DNA from: Elusimicrobium sp.
GTDB taxonomy: Bacteria > Elusimicrobiota > Elusimicrobia > Elusimicrobiales > Elusimicrobiaceae
Direction: 5' to 3'
DNA length: 64,000 nt
Assembly: GCA_015062115.1 (NCBI GenBank)
Contig: SUVG01000007.1
Location: 1 to 64,000 of the forward strand
The notes below the pieces were generated by a model. The model ran no database searches. It was not told the DNA's origin and was given only the letters and a program-made list of their open reading frames with translations. This document shows, piece by piece, positions 32,008 through 39,954 of this stretch; the stretch's first letter is position 1, and every line of letters begins with the position of its first letter. A program made the translations under genes and the position numbers.

Positions 32008-32493
32008 ATGAAAAAAGGTTTTACTTTAATAGAACTGCTAGTAGTTGTTTTAATCATTGGTATTTTGTCTTCTGTAGCCTTGCCGCAGTATCAAAAAGCG
32101 GTATATAAAGCCCGCGTGAATAGGGTATGGGCTCTTCTAAAATCAATCAAAGATGCACAAGAAGTGTATTATATGGCCAACGGAACCTATACTGATGATT
32201 TAAGCCCATTGGATATACAAATTCCCAAAGGAGATGTCCACTCCATTACCACTTCCGGTGAGGAAATTTATTCTAACGGAACCTGTATCAACAATTTAGC
32301 CGGCTCCGCTACGGATCCCACCAAGTGGTATGCTTACGGCGGATACGGAGATGATTGCGGCAACTACAAAAGTGAAAGCGTTAAGGGTTGCTATTTGTAT
32401 GTATATTTTGATCACCATGCTAAAGGCGGACAAGTGGAATGCCGCGGGACTGCGGACTGGTGTGCTTCTGTTTGCAAAACACTGAACCTTTAG
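32008..32493 (+). CDS. Type IV pilin-like protein
   Basis: The 161-residue prepilin begins MKKGFTLIELLVVVLIIGIL, then SSVALPQYQKAVYKARVNR, with expected cleavage after Gly4. The head carries about five Cys (NGTCINN, DDCGNY, GCYLY, VECRG, WCASVCK), so disulphides are likely. AAGGAG precedes the ATG. The upstream region is unlike the cassette of the pilins at 127, 9184 and 46502, so its control should differ. It is a stand-alone gene; it could be a minor pilin or a secretion pseudopilin. Confidence 0.9.
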   Translation: MKKGFTLIELLVVVLIIGILSSVALPQYQKAVYKARVNRVWALLKSIKDAQEVYYMANGTYTDDLSPLDIQIPKGDVHSITTSGEEIYSNGTCINNLAGSATDPTKWYAYGGYGDDCGNYKSESVKGCYLYVYFDHHAKGGQVECRGTADWCASVCKTLNL

Positions 32494-32566
32494 CGGGCTT
32501 TGTGTCTTGTTCCGGTTGTGGAAAAACTAACCCTTTTTTTGACTGGCAAGGGAGAATTTTGTTTTC

Positions 32567-32572
32567 TACAAT
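32567..32572 (+). promoter_or_regulatory. -10 hexamer TACAAT of DUF302 gene
   Basis: TACAAT lies 54 nt before the ATG at 32627, with TGGCAA 17 nt upstream as a weak -35. Confidence 0.4.
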
Positions 32573-32626
32573 ATCCGCAGGAGCGGCGTGTCTTTTGAAG
32601 GGGCCGTATTACCAAAGGAGGGGTTT

Positions 32627-33088
32627 ATGAGGCTTGCAACCGACGGGCAAAACGATTTGGAAAAAGAACTCTATATACTTCCGTGCGAATTGGGGGTAGA
32701 AGAAACCATCAAGCGTTTGGTAAGTATTTTAGAGGAAAAACAATTTCCCGTGTATCATGTGTACAATCATGCGGAAGAGGTAGCCGGCGAGGGGGTAACG
32801 CTTCGGCCTGTGCAAGCGGTGGTTTTTGGGCTTTTAAGTGCCCGTGCCAAGGCTTTGGAGCAGGAGCCCAGTTTGGCCGCGGTACTTCCTTTACGTATTG
32901 CCGTTTGGGAAGATGCCCAAGGAAAGGTGTGGCTTGGGTTCAGCCGGGTCAGTTTACTGGCGGAGCGTTTTTCCAAAGCGCAGGCAGAACTGGCGGGGCA
33001 TATGCAGAACTTGATGGAGAATATTGCTCACCGTGCTTCCAAAACGGCCTCGGCCCGCCATGAAGAAATGATTAAAAACTTGGAATAA
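32627..33088 (+). CDS. DUF302 domain protein
   Basis: The 153-residue protein fits DUF302 (TT1751-like fold). It has an ELGVEETIKRLVSILEEKQF helix-strand start, VYNHAEE, RPVQAVVFG, and the core LPLRIAVWEDAQGKVWLGF. The fold is known but the function is not; heme or ligand binding has been suggested for relatives. A C-terminal helical extension (residues 115-153) is added. The ATG at 32627 is chosen over one at 32588 because AAAGGAGGGG lies just before it. It is a single gene with its own promoter. Confidence 0.75.
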   Translation: MRLATDGQNDLEKELYILPCELGVEETIKRLVSILEEKQFPVYHVYNHAEEVAGEGVTLRPVQAVVFGLLSARAKALEQEPSLAAVLPLRIAVWEDAQGKVWLGFSRVSLLAERFSKAQAELAGHMQNLMENIAHRASKTASARHEEMIKNLE

Positions 33089-33107
33089 TTCCAATTTGCA
33101 GACTTCT

Positions 33108-33140
33108 CAAACGCCCCGGGCAAACCGCTCGGGGCGTTTG
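33108..33140. terminator. Strong hairpin after DUF302 gene
   Basis: CAAACGCCCCG (33108-33118) pairs perfectly over 11 bp with CGGGGCGTTTG (33130-33140). A long T run is absent, so termination may be weak. Confidence 0.55.
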
Positions 33141-33161
33141 CATTGGGGCCGAGCAAAAAAG

Positions 33162-33167
33162 TACAAT
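33162..33167 (+). promoter_or_regulatory. -10 hexamer TACAAT, leaderless start of HAD gene
   Basis: TACAAT ends six bases before the ATG at 33174, and the signal peptide begins right there. Confidence 0.65.
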
Positions 33168-33173
33168 TTATAT

Positions 33174-34154
33174 ATGGCGTATTCATCATTTTTTCGCTTT
33201 CTTATTTTGTTTTTGACGGTTTGTTTTCCGTTTCTTTCCGCTTACGCAAGCGGGCCGTTAAAAACTTCCCGTTTTTTGAAAAAAGCCGCCCAACCTTCTG
33301 CCCGTTTCAGCGTTTCCTCCGTTCGCGAAATTCCTTCTCTTCGCTTGGCTGCAACCGTGTATCAACACTCGGTGGTTTCGGTAGGTTTTGATTATACGCC
33401 GCCGGTTGCTCCCCAGCATTTGACCTCTTTGGTGGAGCGGGCAATCCTTCGTCAAAGGGTTTTCCCGCCCGTTCTTCCCGCGCTAAAACCGCTCCTTCCC
33501 GATTGGGAGCAAATAGATGCGGTAATTTTCGATTTAGACGGTACCTTGTTAGATTCTTTGGCCGCTTGGGAACACTCGGGCACGAACTATTTGCGTTCGC
33601 AAGGTATTACCCCGGCGGAGTGGTTGGACGAAGAATTGGCTAAAATGTCTTTATTGGACGGAGCCAATTTGGTAAAAGAAATGTATAACCTTCCCGAAGA
33701 AGCCGAAGAAATTTTACGCCGCACCCTGGCCCCTATTTATAAACGCTATGCCACCGACTTACCCTTAAAACCCGGAGTGGCGGAAATGCTGTTTCATTTG
33801 AAATCTCTGGGGATAAAACTGTGCGTGGCTACCGCCTCGGATCGGGTGCTTGCCGAAACGGCTTTGGAACGGTTAGGGGTGTTGCCGTTTTTTGATTTTA
33901 TTATTACTTGCGATGAAGTCGGTGTCGGCAAAAGAAGTTCCGCCGTTTACGAGCAAGCCCTTAAGCAATTGGGTACTGCCAAGCCGCATACGCTGGTAGT
34001 GGAAGATGCCCCCTATGCGTTGGAAACTGCACTGCAGGCGGGTTTTCCCACTTTGGGTGTTTTTGAGCCCAAACACGGGGCCGCGGCGGCTACTTACCTC
34101 TCCCAAACGGCCGACTATTATATCCTCTCTTTCTCCAGTATTTTGTCCCGTTAA
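33174..34154 (+). CDS. HAD-family phosphatase with N-terminal export signal
   Basis: The 326-residue protein has a signal peptide (FFRFLILFLTVCFPFLSAYASG) and about 90 residues of basic, unstructured lead-in. A complete HAD fold of the phosphoglycolate/β-phosphoglucomutase type follows: VIFDLDGTLLDS (nucleophile and acid Asp), VATASDR (motif II), VGVGKRSS (motif III Lys) and VVEDAPYALETA (motif IV). These enzymes hydrolyse sugar or small phosphates and normally stay in the cytosol, so export is odd. An upstream in-frame ATG at 33096 lies in a terminator hairpin; TACAAT six bases before 33174 supports this start. Confidence 0.8.
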   Translation: MAYSSFFRFLILFLTVCFPFLSAYASGPLKTSRFLKKAAQPSARFSVSSVREIPSLRLAATVYQHSVVSVGFDYTPPVAPQHLTSLVERAILRQRVFPPVLPALKPLLPDWEQIDAVIFDLDGTLLDSLAAWEHSGTNYLRSQGITPAEWLDEELAKMSLLDGANLVKEMYNLPEEAEEILRRTLAPIYKRYATDLPLKPGVAEMLFHLKSLGIKLCVATASDRVLAETALERLGVLPFFDFIITCDEVGVGKRSSAVYEQALKQLGTAKPHTLVVEDAPYALETALQAGFPTLGVFEPKHGAAAATYLSQTADYYILSFSSILSR

Positions 34155-34240
34155 AACTAACCCTTTTTTGTCGGGTTTAATCTCTTATAATTTAGTATAG
34201 TAACAAGTGAAGAAGTAGTACTTAAAAGAGAGGTTTTACT

Positions 34241-35455
34241 ATGTGGGAAAAAGATATTAACATTCACGAAGTACGCGAAATCCGCAGCCGCTCTACGGTA
34301 TATTTTGGGGTAGGGGCGATTGCAAAAATCGGGGATATTTGTAAAGATTTGAAAGCCCGCGGATTAGATAAACTAATCGTGTTAACGGGCCGCGGTGCTT
34401 ACAAAAAAACAGGTGCTTGGGAGTATGTTACCAAAGCATTTGCCGATAACGGCATTGAATATGTGCATTACGATAAAGTAACTCCTAACCCGAACACGCA
34501 CCATGTAAACGAAGCCACCAAAATGGCGCTTGATTTTGGTGCAAAAGCCATGTTGGCCATTGGCGGCGGCTCTGCCATTGATGCCGGTAAAAGTGTGGCT
34601 ATTTTGATGAAATACCCCGGCAAAACGGCGGAAGATTTGTACGAATTTACCTTTACGCCCACCGAAGCGGCGCCGATTGTGGCTATCAATCTTACCCACG
34701 GCACCGGCACGGAAGCCAACCGTTTCGCGGTAGTATCCATCGAAGAAAAAGATTTCAAGCCGGCTATCGCTTATGATTGCATCTATCCGCTTTATTCCAT
34801 TGACGACCCGGCTTTGATGACCGGCCTGGCGGAAGACCAAACGCGCTATGTGTCTATCGACGCGGTTAACCACGTGGTAGAAGCCGCTACCACCAAAGTA
34901 ACTTCGCCTTATGCGATTGATTTGGCCTTATCGGTAGTGAAATTGGTTTCCGCCTACCTGCCCGTGGCACTCAAAGACCCGAAAAATTTGGAAGCGCGCT
35001 ATTTCTTGGCGTATGCGGCTTTGATTGCGGGTATTAGTTTTGATAACGGTCTCTTGCACTACACGCACGCGTTGGAACATCCGCTTTCCGGCGTAAACCC
35101 GAACTTAACCCACGGCTTGGGGCTTGCCATGTTGTTGCCGGCGGTTATTAAAAACATCTACAAAGCCAAACCCGCCACCTTGGCTGATGTTTTGGCCCCG
35201 ATTGTGCCCGGTTTAACCGGTTGCGCGTGCGAAGCCGATAAAGTGGCCGAAGGTGTGGAAAAATGGCTGTTCTCCGTGGGTTGTACCCATAAATTGGAAG
35301 ATGAAGGTTTCAAAGCCGAAGATGTGGAAAAATTAGTGGAACTGGCTTTTAATACTCCTTCGTTGGGGGGCTTGTTGTCTATCGCGCCGACGGAGGCCGA
35401 CCGCGAAGCAGTACGCACCATTTATACCGAGTCGTTGAAACCTTATACCAAATAA
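34241..35455 (+). CDS. Iron-containing alcohol dehydrogenase
   Basis: The 404-residue group III dehydrogenase has the NAD-binding GGGSAIDAGKS and an HGTGTEANRF region. Metal ligands fall in the His-rich stretch HALEHPLSGVNPNLTHGLGLA, with an upstream Asp. It probably reduces aldehydes to alcohols with NADH, an electron sink in fermentation beside PFOR. GAGAGG precedes the ATG, and it is closed by a terminator at 35475. The closest subgroup (butanol-, lactaldehyde- or hydroxybutyrate-type) cannot be settled by eye. Confidence 0.9.
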   Translation: MWEKDINIHEVREIRSRSTVYFGVGAIAKIGDICKDLKARGLDKLIVLTGRGAYKKTGAWEYVTKAFADNGIEYVHYDKVTPNPNTHHVNEATKMALDFGAKAMLAIGGGSAIDAGKSVAILMKYPGKTAEDLYEFTFTPTEAAPIVAINLTHGTGTEANRFAVVSIEEKDFKPAIAYDCIYPLYSIDDPALMTGLAEDQTRYVSIDAVNHVVEAATTKVTSPYAIDLALSVVKLVSAYLPVALKDPKNLEARYFLAYAALIAGISFDNGLLHYTHALEHPLSGVNPNLTHGLGLAMLLPAVIKNIYKAKPATLADVLAPIVPGLTGCACEADKVAEGVEKWLFSVGCTHKLEDEGFKAEDVEKLVELAFNTPSLGGLLSIAPTEADREAVRTIYTESLKPYTK

Positions 35456-35474
35456 TTATTGGAAGAAAACTAAA

Positions 35475-35503
35475 AAACCCCGCTTTGTACGGGCGGGGTT
35501 TGT
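35475..35503 (+). terminator. Rho-independent terminator after alcohol dehydrogenase
   Basis: AAACCCCGC (35475-35483) pairs with GCGGGGTTT (35493-35501). Confidence 0.8.
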
Positions 35504-35530
35504 GTTTATTTTTGGGAGAGAAAAAGAAGA

Positions 35531-35576
35531 ATTTCTCGTCGAGGACTTGACCCGTTTTTTTTTGTTTCTTACAATG
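35531..35576 (+). promoter_or_regulatory. Pilin promoter module, copy D (no shared leader)
   Basis: CTCGTCGAG (35535-35543), TTGACC (35547-35552), a spacer of 17 nt containing a nine-T run, and TACAAT (35570-35575) are present. The leader after TACAAT differs from the other copies: it is about 144 nt long with a perfect GGGGCGC/GCGCCCC hairpin at 35688-35706 and AAGAGG before the ATG. Confidence 0.65.
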
Positions 35577-35725
35577 GAAAAAACAGGGAGTTTTTGGGCT
35601 GTTAAATTTAAGAGGCTTGTTGTTGGCGTTTTTAGAGCCGTATAATCGTTTTCCCGGACTGCCCTCCTTAAAAGTGTAGAAAGGGAAGGGGCGCGTTCAG
35701 CGCCCCTATATAATAAGAGGAAAAA

Positions 35726-36388
35726 ATGAAATTAAATAAAAAGAAAAAAGCATTTACATTAACGGAACTCTTGGTGGTAGTAATTATCATTGGGGTATTG
35801 TCTGCTGTGGTACTTCCCAAATTTAATAAGATTTTGGAAACCCGCAAAACGACGGAAGCGGAAGAACTGATGGCGGCCGTACGCACGGAACAGGAAAAAC
35901 GCTGTGCGTTGGATAAGGACTATTTAACAGAAGTTACAAAACTTACCGAAGTGTTGCCTACGGACACCACCAAAAATTTTACATATACGCTTACCTCTAC
36001 GGGTATTAAAGCCTCGAGCAAAGGCAAATACGCTTACGAATTACAAATGCCGTCTTATGCGGACGGCCGCATTTGCTGTGAAAATGAAACGGAGTGTTTG
36101 AAATTAAATAAAGACTATCCGTTATGCAGTGAACTTTTAGCCAAAGCCGATTATGACGACGGAACTGCTTGTGCGGGAACGGTTGCCGCTCCGCCGCCCG
36201 TGTATGAATGTTCCGGCCCTTCCACGCAAACTTGCGGTTGCAACAATGCGGGTGTTCAAACGCGCACTTGCAATACTTCTACCGGGGAGTGGAGTGAATG
36301 GAGTGCTTGTGATGCCCCGGCTACGTGTACTTGTTCCGGCACCAAACCGGCCTATAGCCAAACTTGTAATATTGCGGTACTCAATTAA
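35726..36388 (+). CDS. Pilin-like protein with thrombospondin-like repeat (5' part of a frameshifted gene)
   Basis: The 220-residue product starts MKLNKKKKAFTLTELLVVVIIIGVLSAV, a prepilin signal with Ala at the -1 cleavage position. After a normal head, residues about 155-215 form a Cys/Trp-rich module (TQTCGCN, QTRTC, STGEWSEWSAC) that resembles a thrombospondin type 1 repeat with its W-x-x-W-x-x-C core. The frame ends at 36388, but the next frame continues at once with a second such module (CGTQLRTVSC, STGEWSVGSWGAC). One missing T near 36371-36374 explains this. The intact protein would be about 386 residues. Confidence 0.8.
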   Translation: MKLNKKKKAFTLTELLVVVIIIGVLSAVVLPKFNKILETRKTTEAEELMAAVRTEQEKRCALDKDYLTEVTKLTEVLPTDTTKNFTYTLTSTGIKASSKGKYAYELQMPSYADGRICCENETECLKLNKDYPLCSELLAKADYDDGTACAGTVAAPPPVYECSGPSTQTCGCNNAGVQTRTCNTSTGEWSEWSACDAPATCTCSGTKPAYSQTCNIAVLN

Positions 36389-36885
36389 GAACCGTTTCTT
36401 GCGACACCAGTACCGGGGAATGGTCTGTTGGCAGTTGGGGAGCGTGTAGTGTGAAAGACTCCTCGTTTTGTAGCTGCACTCACCCGGTGGACTTAGGGCT
36501 TGGGGCCTTCCCGGATTACGGTAGTTGTTGTATCAATGGAGATATATACAGTTTAGCCGGAGTCAAAGTGGATATAGAACAACACAATAACGGCCTTTGC
36601 TGTAATTATAATTGTGACGGTGCCACAGTATATGAAGACGGTACCAGAGTGGGCTGTACCTGTATAACTGGCGGTAGCAGTTCCGGCGGTGGCAGTAGCA
36701 GTACCAGATGCCCGTCTCCTTCTTCCTTTGAGAAAGTTGCAGATTGCGGAGCTAGAACCTGTGCTGCTTTGCATTTCATTGCTTGTAGTGGAGAATGCTG
36801 TAATTGTTCAGTCAGCATATCGTCTGAAACAAGAGTATCTGATGACGGCGGTTGTCTTATCAAAGGTACTGTTTACTATCAATAG
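36389..36885 (+). pseudogene. 3' part of the frameshifted thrombospondin-repeat pilin
   Basis: In frame +2 relative to the pilin, the second thrombospondin-like module is followed by a Cys-rich region (DYGSCC, LCCNYNC, CTCITGG), a Ser/Gly linker, and a last Cys-rich domain (ACSGECCNCS) ending in GTVYYQ at 36885. No promoter, start codon with ribosome binding site or signal peptide precedes it, so it is not an independent gene. It belongs to the pilin at 35726, cut off by a single-base deletion or an assembly error. Confidence 0.7.
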
Positions 36886-36908
36886 TTTGCGTAAATAGTT
36901 GTCGTTGT

Positions 36909-36939
36909 AAAAACCCCGCTCTGTGGAGCGGGGCTTTTG
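36909..36939. terminator. Bidirectional terminator between pilin and cysE
   Basis: CCCCGCTC (36914-36921) pairs with GAGCGGGG (36926-36933), with A and T runs outside. Confidence 0.85.
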
Positions 36940-36957
36940 TTTGGTTACAGTACACGC

Positions 36958-37782
36958 TTAAATTTTGCTGTTGGGGGGGATATCTTCCGTAATCCATTTA
37001 TTGGCCCCGATTACGCTATTTTCGCCAATGGTTACATTGCCAAGCACGGTAGATTCGGCATAGATAATTACATGGTCCCCCAGGTTAGGGTGTCGTTTGA
37101 TGCCTTTAACGGGGTTTCCGTTTTCATCAAGCGGGAAACTTTTGGCTCCCAAAGTAACCCCTTGATAGAGTTTCACATGCGCGCCAATCACGCACGTTTC
37201 GCCGATAACCACACCCGTGCCGTGGTCAATAAAGAAAGACGGGCCGATTTGCGCTCCGGGGTGTATATCTATGCCTGTTAAACTGTGTGCATATTCCGTT
37301 ACAATGCGCGGAATTAACTTGACGCCTTCTTTGTACAGGAAATGTGCCATGCGCTGATAGGCAATGGCCGTTACGCCCGGATAGCACAAAAGTGTTTCCG
37401 CAGGGGTAACGGCGGCCGGGTCTCCTTCGTAGGCGGCTTGCACATCGGTCATTAACAAGCGTTGGATAGAAGGCAAGATTTGAAAGAATTTTTCCGTAAT
37501 TTCTTTGGCGCGCCGTTCGCAGGAGTGGCAGTCGGTCTTTTCTTCGCAGAAAAAGCAAAAGGAATTTTTGATTTCCTTTTCCAAACGAACCGCCAAAATT
37601 TCAAGAGGTGTAGCGCAAGAGGAATTGTTACAAACCAGCGGATATTGGTATAAGAAGTCTTTGAGCGCGGAAAAAATTTCCACCGTTTCTTTGGCGGACG
37701 GCAGATACTTGGCCCGTTCAAAAAAATTTTTATCAAAAGTATTTTTTAACTCTTTGGCAACGGTGGAAAATAAATCGCTCAT
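36958..37782 (-). CDS. cysE: Serine O-acetyltransferase
   Basis: The 274-residue protein has the serine acetyltransferase layout. A helical N-terminal domain is followed by a left-handed β-helix: GIDIHPGAQIGPSFFIDHGTGVVIGE, then VKLYQGVTLGA and HPNLGDHV. It acetylates serine for cysteine synthesis. Oddly, the N-terminal domain contains C-x2-C and C-x2-C pairs (FCFFCEEKTDCHSCERR, about residues 76-92) that look like a small zinc site not usual for CysE. It starts 11 nt after lptB and is likely the last gene of the Kdo/Lpt operon. A terminator follows. Confidence 0.88.
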   Translation of the reverse strand: MSDLFSTVAKELKNTFDKNFFERAKYLPSAKETVEIFSALKDFLYQYPLVCNNSSCATPLEILAVRLEKEIKNSFCFFCEEKTDCHSCERRAKEITEKFFQILPSIQRLLMTDVQAAYEGDPAAVTPAETLLCYPGVTAIAYQRMAHFLYKEGVKLIPRIVTEYAHSLTGIDIHPGAQIGPSFFIDHGTGVVIGETCVIGAHVKLYQGVTLGAKSFPLDENGNPVKGIKRHPNLGDHVIIYAESTVLGNVTIGENSVIGANKWITEDIPPNSKI

Positions 37783-37793
37783 ATCCCGGTTCC

Positions 37794-38513
37794 TTACATT
37801 TTGAAATCTTCCCCTAAATAAAGGCGGCGGGCATTGGTGTCGTTAAGAAGGGTGTTTTGGTCTCCTTCTACCAAGATTTTACCGTCGTAGATAAGGTAGG
37901 CGCGTTCGGTAAGGGGCAAGGTTTCGCGTACATTATGGTCGGTAATCAGCACACCGAGGCCCTTATCTTTAAGTTTGAAAATCATTTGGCGCAAATCGGA
38001 TACGGTAATCGGGTCAATCCCCACGAAAGGTTCATCTAACAAAATGATTTTGGGGTTGCTGATCATACAACGCGCAATTTCCATGCGGCGCTTTTCTCCG
38101 CCCGAAAGCGTCCAGGCTTTTTGCTTGGCCAGTTTGGTAAGGCCAAATTCGGTTAGCAGTTCGTCCACGCGGCGCTTCTGTTCTTTTTTATCGTCCAAAA
38201 TGCGTTCCAACACGGCGAGCAAATTTTCTTCTACCGTAAGACCCTTAAAAATGGTCGGCTCTTGGGCCAAGTATCCAAGCCCGTGGCGGGCGCGTTCGTA
38301 CATGGGCAGAGCGGTAACATCTTCGTCATCGATAAACACACGCCCCGTGGTGGGACGGATAAAACCTACCATCATGTAGAAAGAGGTGGTTTTTCCGGCT
38401 CCGTTAGGGCCCAGCAATCCTACGATTTCACCTGTTTTTACATGAATATCCACGCCTTTTACGACCATGCGGTCTTTGTATACTTTAACAATTTGTTCGC
38501 TGCGAAGTTGCAT
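37794..38513 (-). CDS. lptB: LPS export ABC transporter ATPase LptB
   Basis: The 239-residue ATPase has Walker A GPNGAGKTT, signature LSGGEKRR, Walker B IILLDEPFVGID and H-loop DHNVRET, all with LptB-like context. It powers extraction of LPS from the inner membrane with LptFG (not in this window). The ATG at 38513, with GAGG upstream, is chosen over an upstream in-frame ATG inside lptA. It follows lptA and lptC in one operon with the Kdo genes, which supports a genuine LPS pathway. Confidence 0.93.
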   Translation of the reverse strand: MQLRSEQIVKVYKDRMVVKGVDIHVKTGEIVGLLGPNGAGKTTSFYMMVGFIRPTTGRVFIDDEDVTALPMYERARHGLGYLAQEPTIFKGLTVEENLLAVLERILDDKKEQKRRVDELLTEFGLTKLAKQKAWTLSGGEKRRMEIARCMISNPKIILLDEPFVGIDPITVSDLRQMIFKLKDKGLGVLITDHNVRETLPLTERAYLIYDGKILVEGDQNTLLNDTNARRLYLGEDFKM

Positions 38514-38524
38514 AATAAAAACCT

Positions 38525-39418
38525 CTAAAATTTGGAATTGATGTCCGCCTCGTTTAACTTCGGGGCTACCACCCACCCTTGCACTTTACCGTCCAACACG
38601 ATTTTTTTACCTTCGTTGTCGGCAGATACTTGGTCGGCGATAATGGCAAAAGTGTTTTCTTCGTTTTTTCCGTAAGCCATGGGGCGGGCGCCGTAGGCAT
38701 AAGAATAATTTTTATTTCCGTCATAGACGATAGTTTGCGCGTCTAAAGTGCGTAACCCGTCCGTTATTTTAGCGTCGCCTTCCAGTATGGCATAATTAAC
38801 CGATTGCTTGAAGGTAACTTTTTGGGCCGTCAAAATTTCCTTCCCGGCAGGCGTAGGGCGTTCTACCCGTACATTTCCTTCCAGAGTAAAAATCTTTTGG
38901 GCTAAATCAAAGGTGGCTTTGTCCGTCCAGGCAGTTCCCGTTTGTTTCTTTTCGTCCGTGTAGATGAGTTTAATTTGTTTTTGCGCGGAAGATTTCAACT
39001 CGCCTTGTTGGGTTTTGTAGTTGTAACGGGCATAATGGGCGTATGCTTCATAGGAAGAACCTTGCGGATCATTTTGTTTCAGATAGACGTTTCCGCGTGC
39101 TGTAAAACGGTTTTTGGCGCGTTCGGAAAGGGCATAATCGGCGCGGAATTGATAGGTGCCGTTATCATACGAAACATTACCGGAAAATTCTTCCTGTTGT
39201 TTGTCTTTGTAAATAACCCACGAATCACTTTGCACAATTCCGCCCAACACGGCAGGCAGTTCGGTAGGGGCTTTCGATTTAAGCGTCTTTTTGGCTTCGG
39301 CAATTTTCGGCTTGACCGCCGGGGCGGGAATTTCCGGCCCTTGAACATGAACGGTTCTGCAACCGTTTAACGCGGTGCAAACCAAAGCCGTAAGAAGGAT
39401 AATGAAGGTCTTTTTCAT
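38525..39418 (-). CDS. lptA: LptA/OstA-like LPS transport lipoprotein
   Basis: The 297-residue protein has a lipobox LNGC (Cys20), so unlike E. coli LptA it would be lipid-anchored. It contains repeated β-strand segments typical of the OstA fold: GNVSYDNGTYQFRADYA, RGNVYLKQ, LEGNVRVERP, ILEGDAKITDG and LDGKVQGWV. It should form the periplasmic bridge that carries LPS to the outer membrane. Length is nearly twice that of soluble LptA. It overlaps lptC by 4 bp and precedes lptB by 11 nt. Confidence 0.8.
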   Translation of the reverse strand: MKKTFIILLTALVCTALNGCRTVHVQGPEIPAPAVKPKIAEAKKTLKSKAPTELPAVLGGIVQSDSWVIYKDKQQEEFSGNVSYDNGTYQFRADYALSERAKNRFTARGNVYLKQNDPQGSSYEAYAHYARYNYKTQQGELKSSAQKQIKLIYTDEKKQTGTAWTDKATFDLAQKIFTLEGNVRVERPTPAGKEILTAQKVTFKQSVNYAILEGDAKITDGLRTLDAQTIVYDGNKNYSYAYGARPMAYGKNEENTFAIIADQVSADNEGKKIVLDGKVQGWVVAPKLNEADINSKF

Positions 39419-39954
39419 TTGCTTTTCCGTTGCAATTCCCGGGTTGATTGCGGAAGTTGGGTAGATTGTTTTTTCATTTCGATTTTAACAAGTTTGGAAT
39501 CGGTTTCAATCCCTCCGCGTGCCGTGATTTTGGCTCCCCCGCGGGTGATAACCGTTTTCCCTTCCGACCAGACCCTATCCTTATCTATATCGTAAAAAAA
39601 GCGGTTGGCCGTAATTTTTACATCTTCCAAAAACGAATCAATTTGTGCGTTTCCCTCTACCGTTACCAATTTTTTAATATAGTCAAAAGTACCCGTTTTC
39701 CCGGTTACGCTTGCGCTATCCTTCCCGTCTTGTTTCAGCAGAAGTTGCGGGTTTTTGAGTGTGGCACTTTTAAGATCTGCAAAGTCCACCGTATCGGCCT
39801 GCAAAATCCATTGTTTTTGGTTGTCTTTTGATTCAAAAATAGACACACGGGTAGCCAGTTGCATATCGGAAGCATCGTTGGGGGAAATATCCCCGCTTCC
39901 GCCGCAAGCGGTTAAAAAAACAAAGGCAAGTAAGAGGGCAATGTTCTTTCTCAT
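39415..39954 (-). CDS. lptC: LptC-like LPS transport lipoprotein
   Basis: The 179-residue protein has a lipobox LTAC (Cys17) and an OstA-type β-jellyroll (QKQWILQADTVDFADLKSATLKNPQLLL, then KLVTVEGNAQI and KTVITRGGAKITARGG). LptC of E. coli is anchored by a transmembrane helix; here the anchor would be lipid. It sits between kdsD and lptA with 4-bp overlaps on both sides, and its place in the operon supports the call. Sequence identity to known LptC is expected to be low. Confidence 0.75.
   Translation of the reverse strand: MRKNIALLLAFVFLTACGGSGDISPNDASDMQLATRVSIFESKDNQKQWILQADTVDFADLKSATLKNPQLLLKQDGKDSASVTGKTGTFDYIKKLVTVEGNAQIDSFLEDVKITANRFFYDIDKDRVWSEGKTVITRGGAKITARGGIETDSKLVKIEMKKQSTQLPQSTRELQRKSK

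Noticed and set aside
36451-36885. Independent 144-residue gene after the thrombospondin-repeat pilin
   Set aside because: The reading frame is continuous upstream with the second thrombospondin-like module, and no ribosome binding site or signal peptide precedes the GTG. It is the 3' part of the frameshifted pilin.
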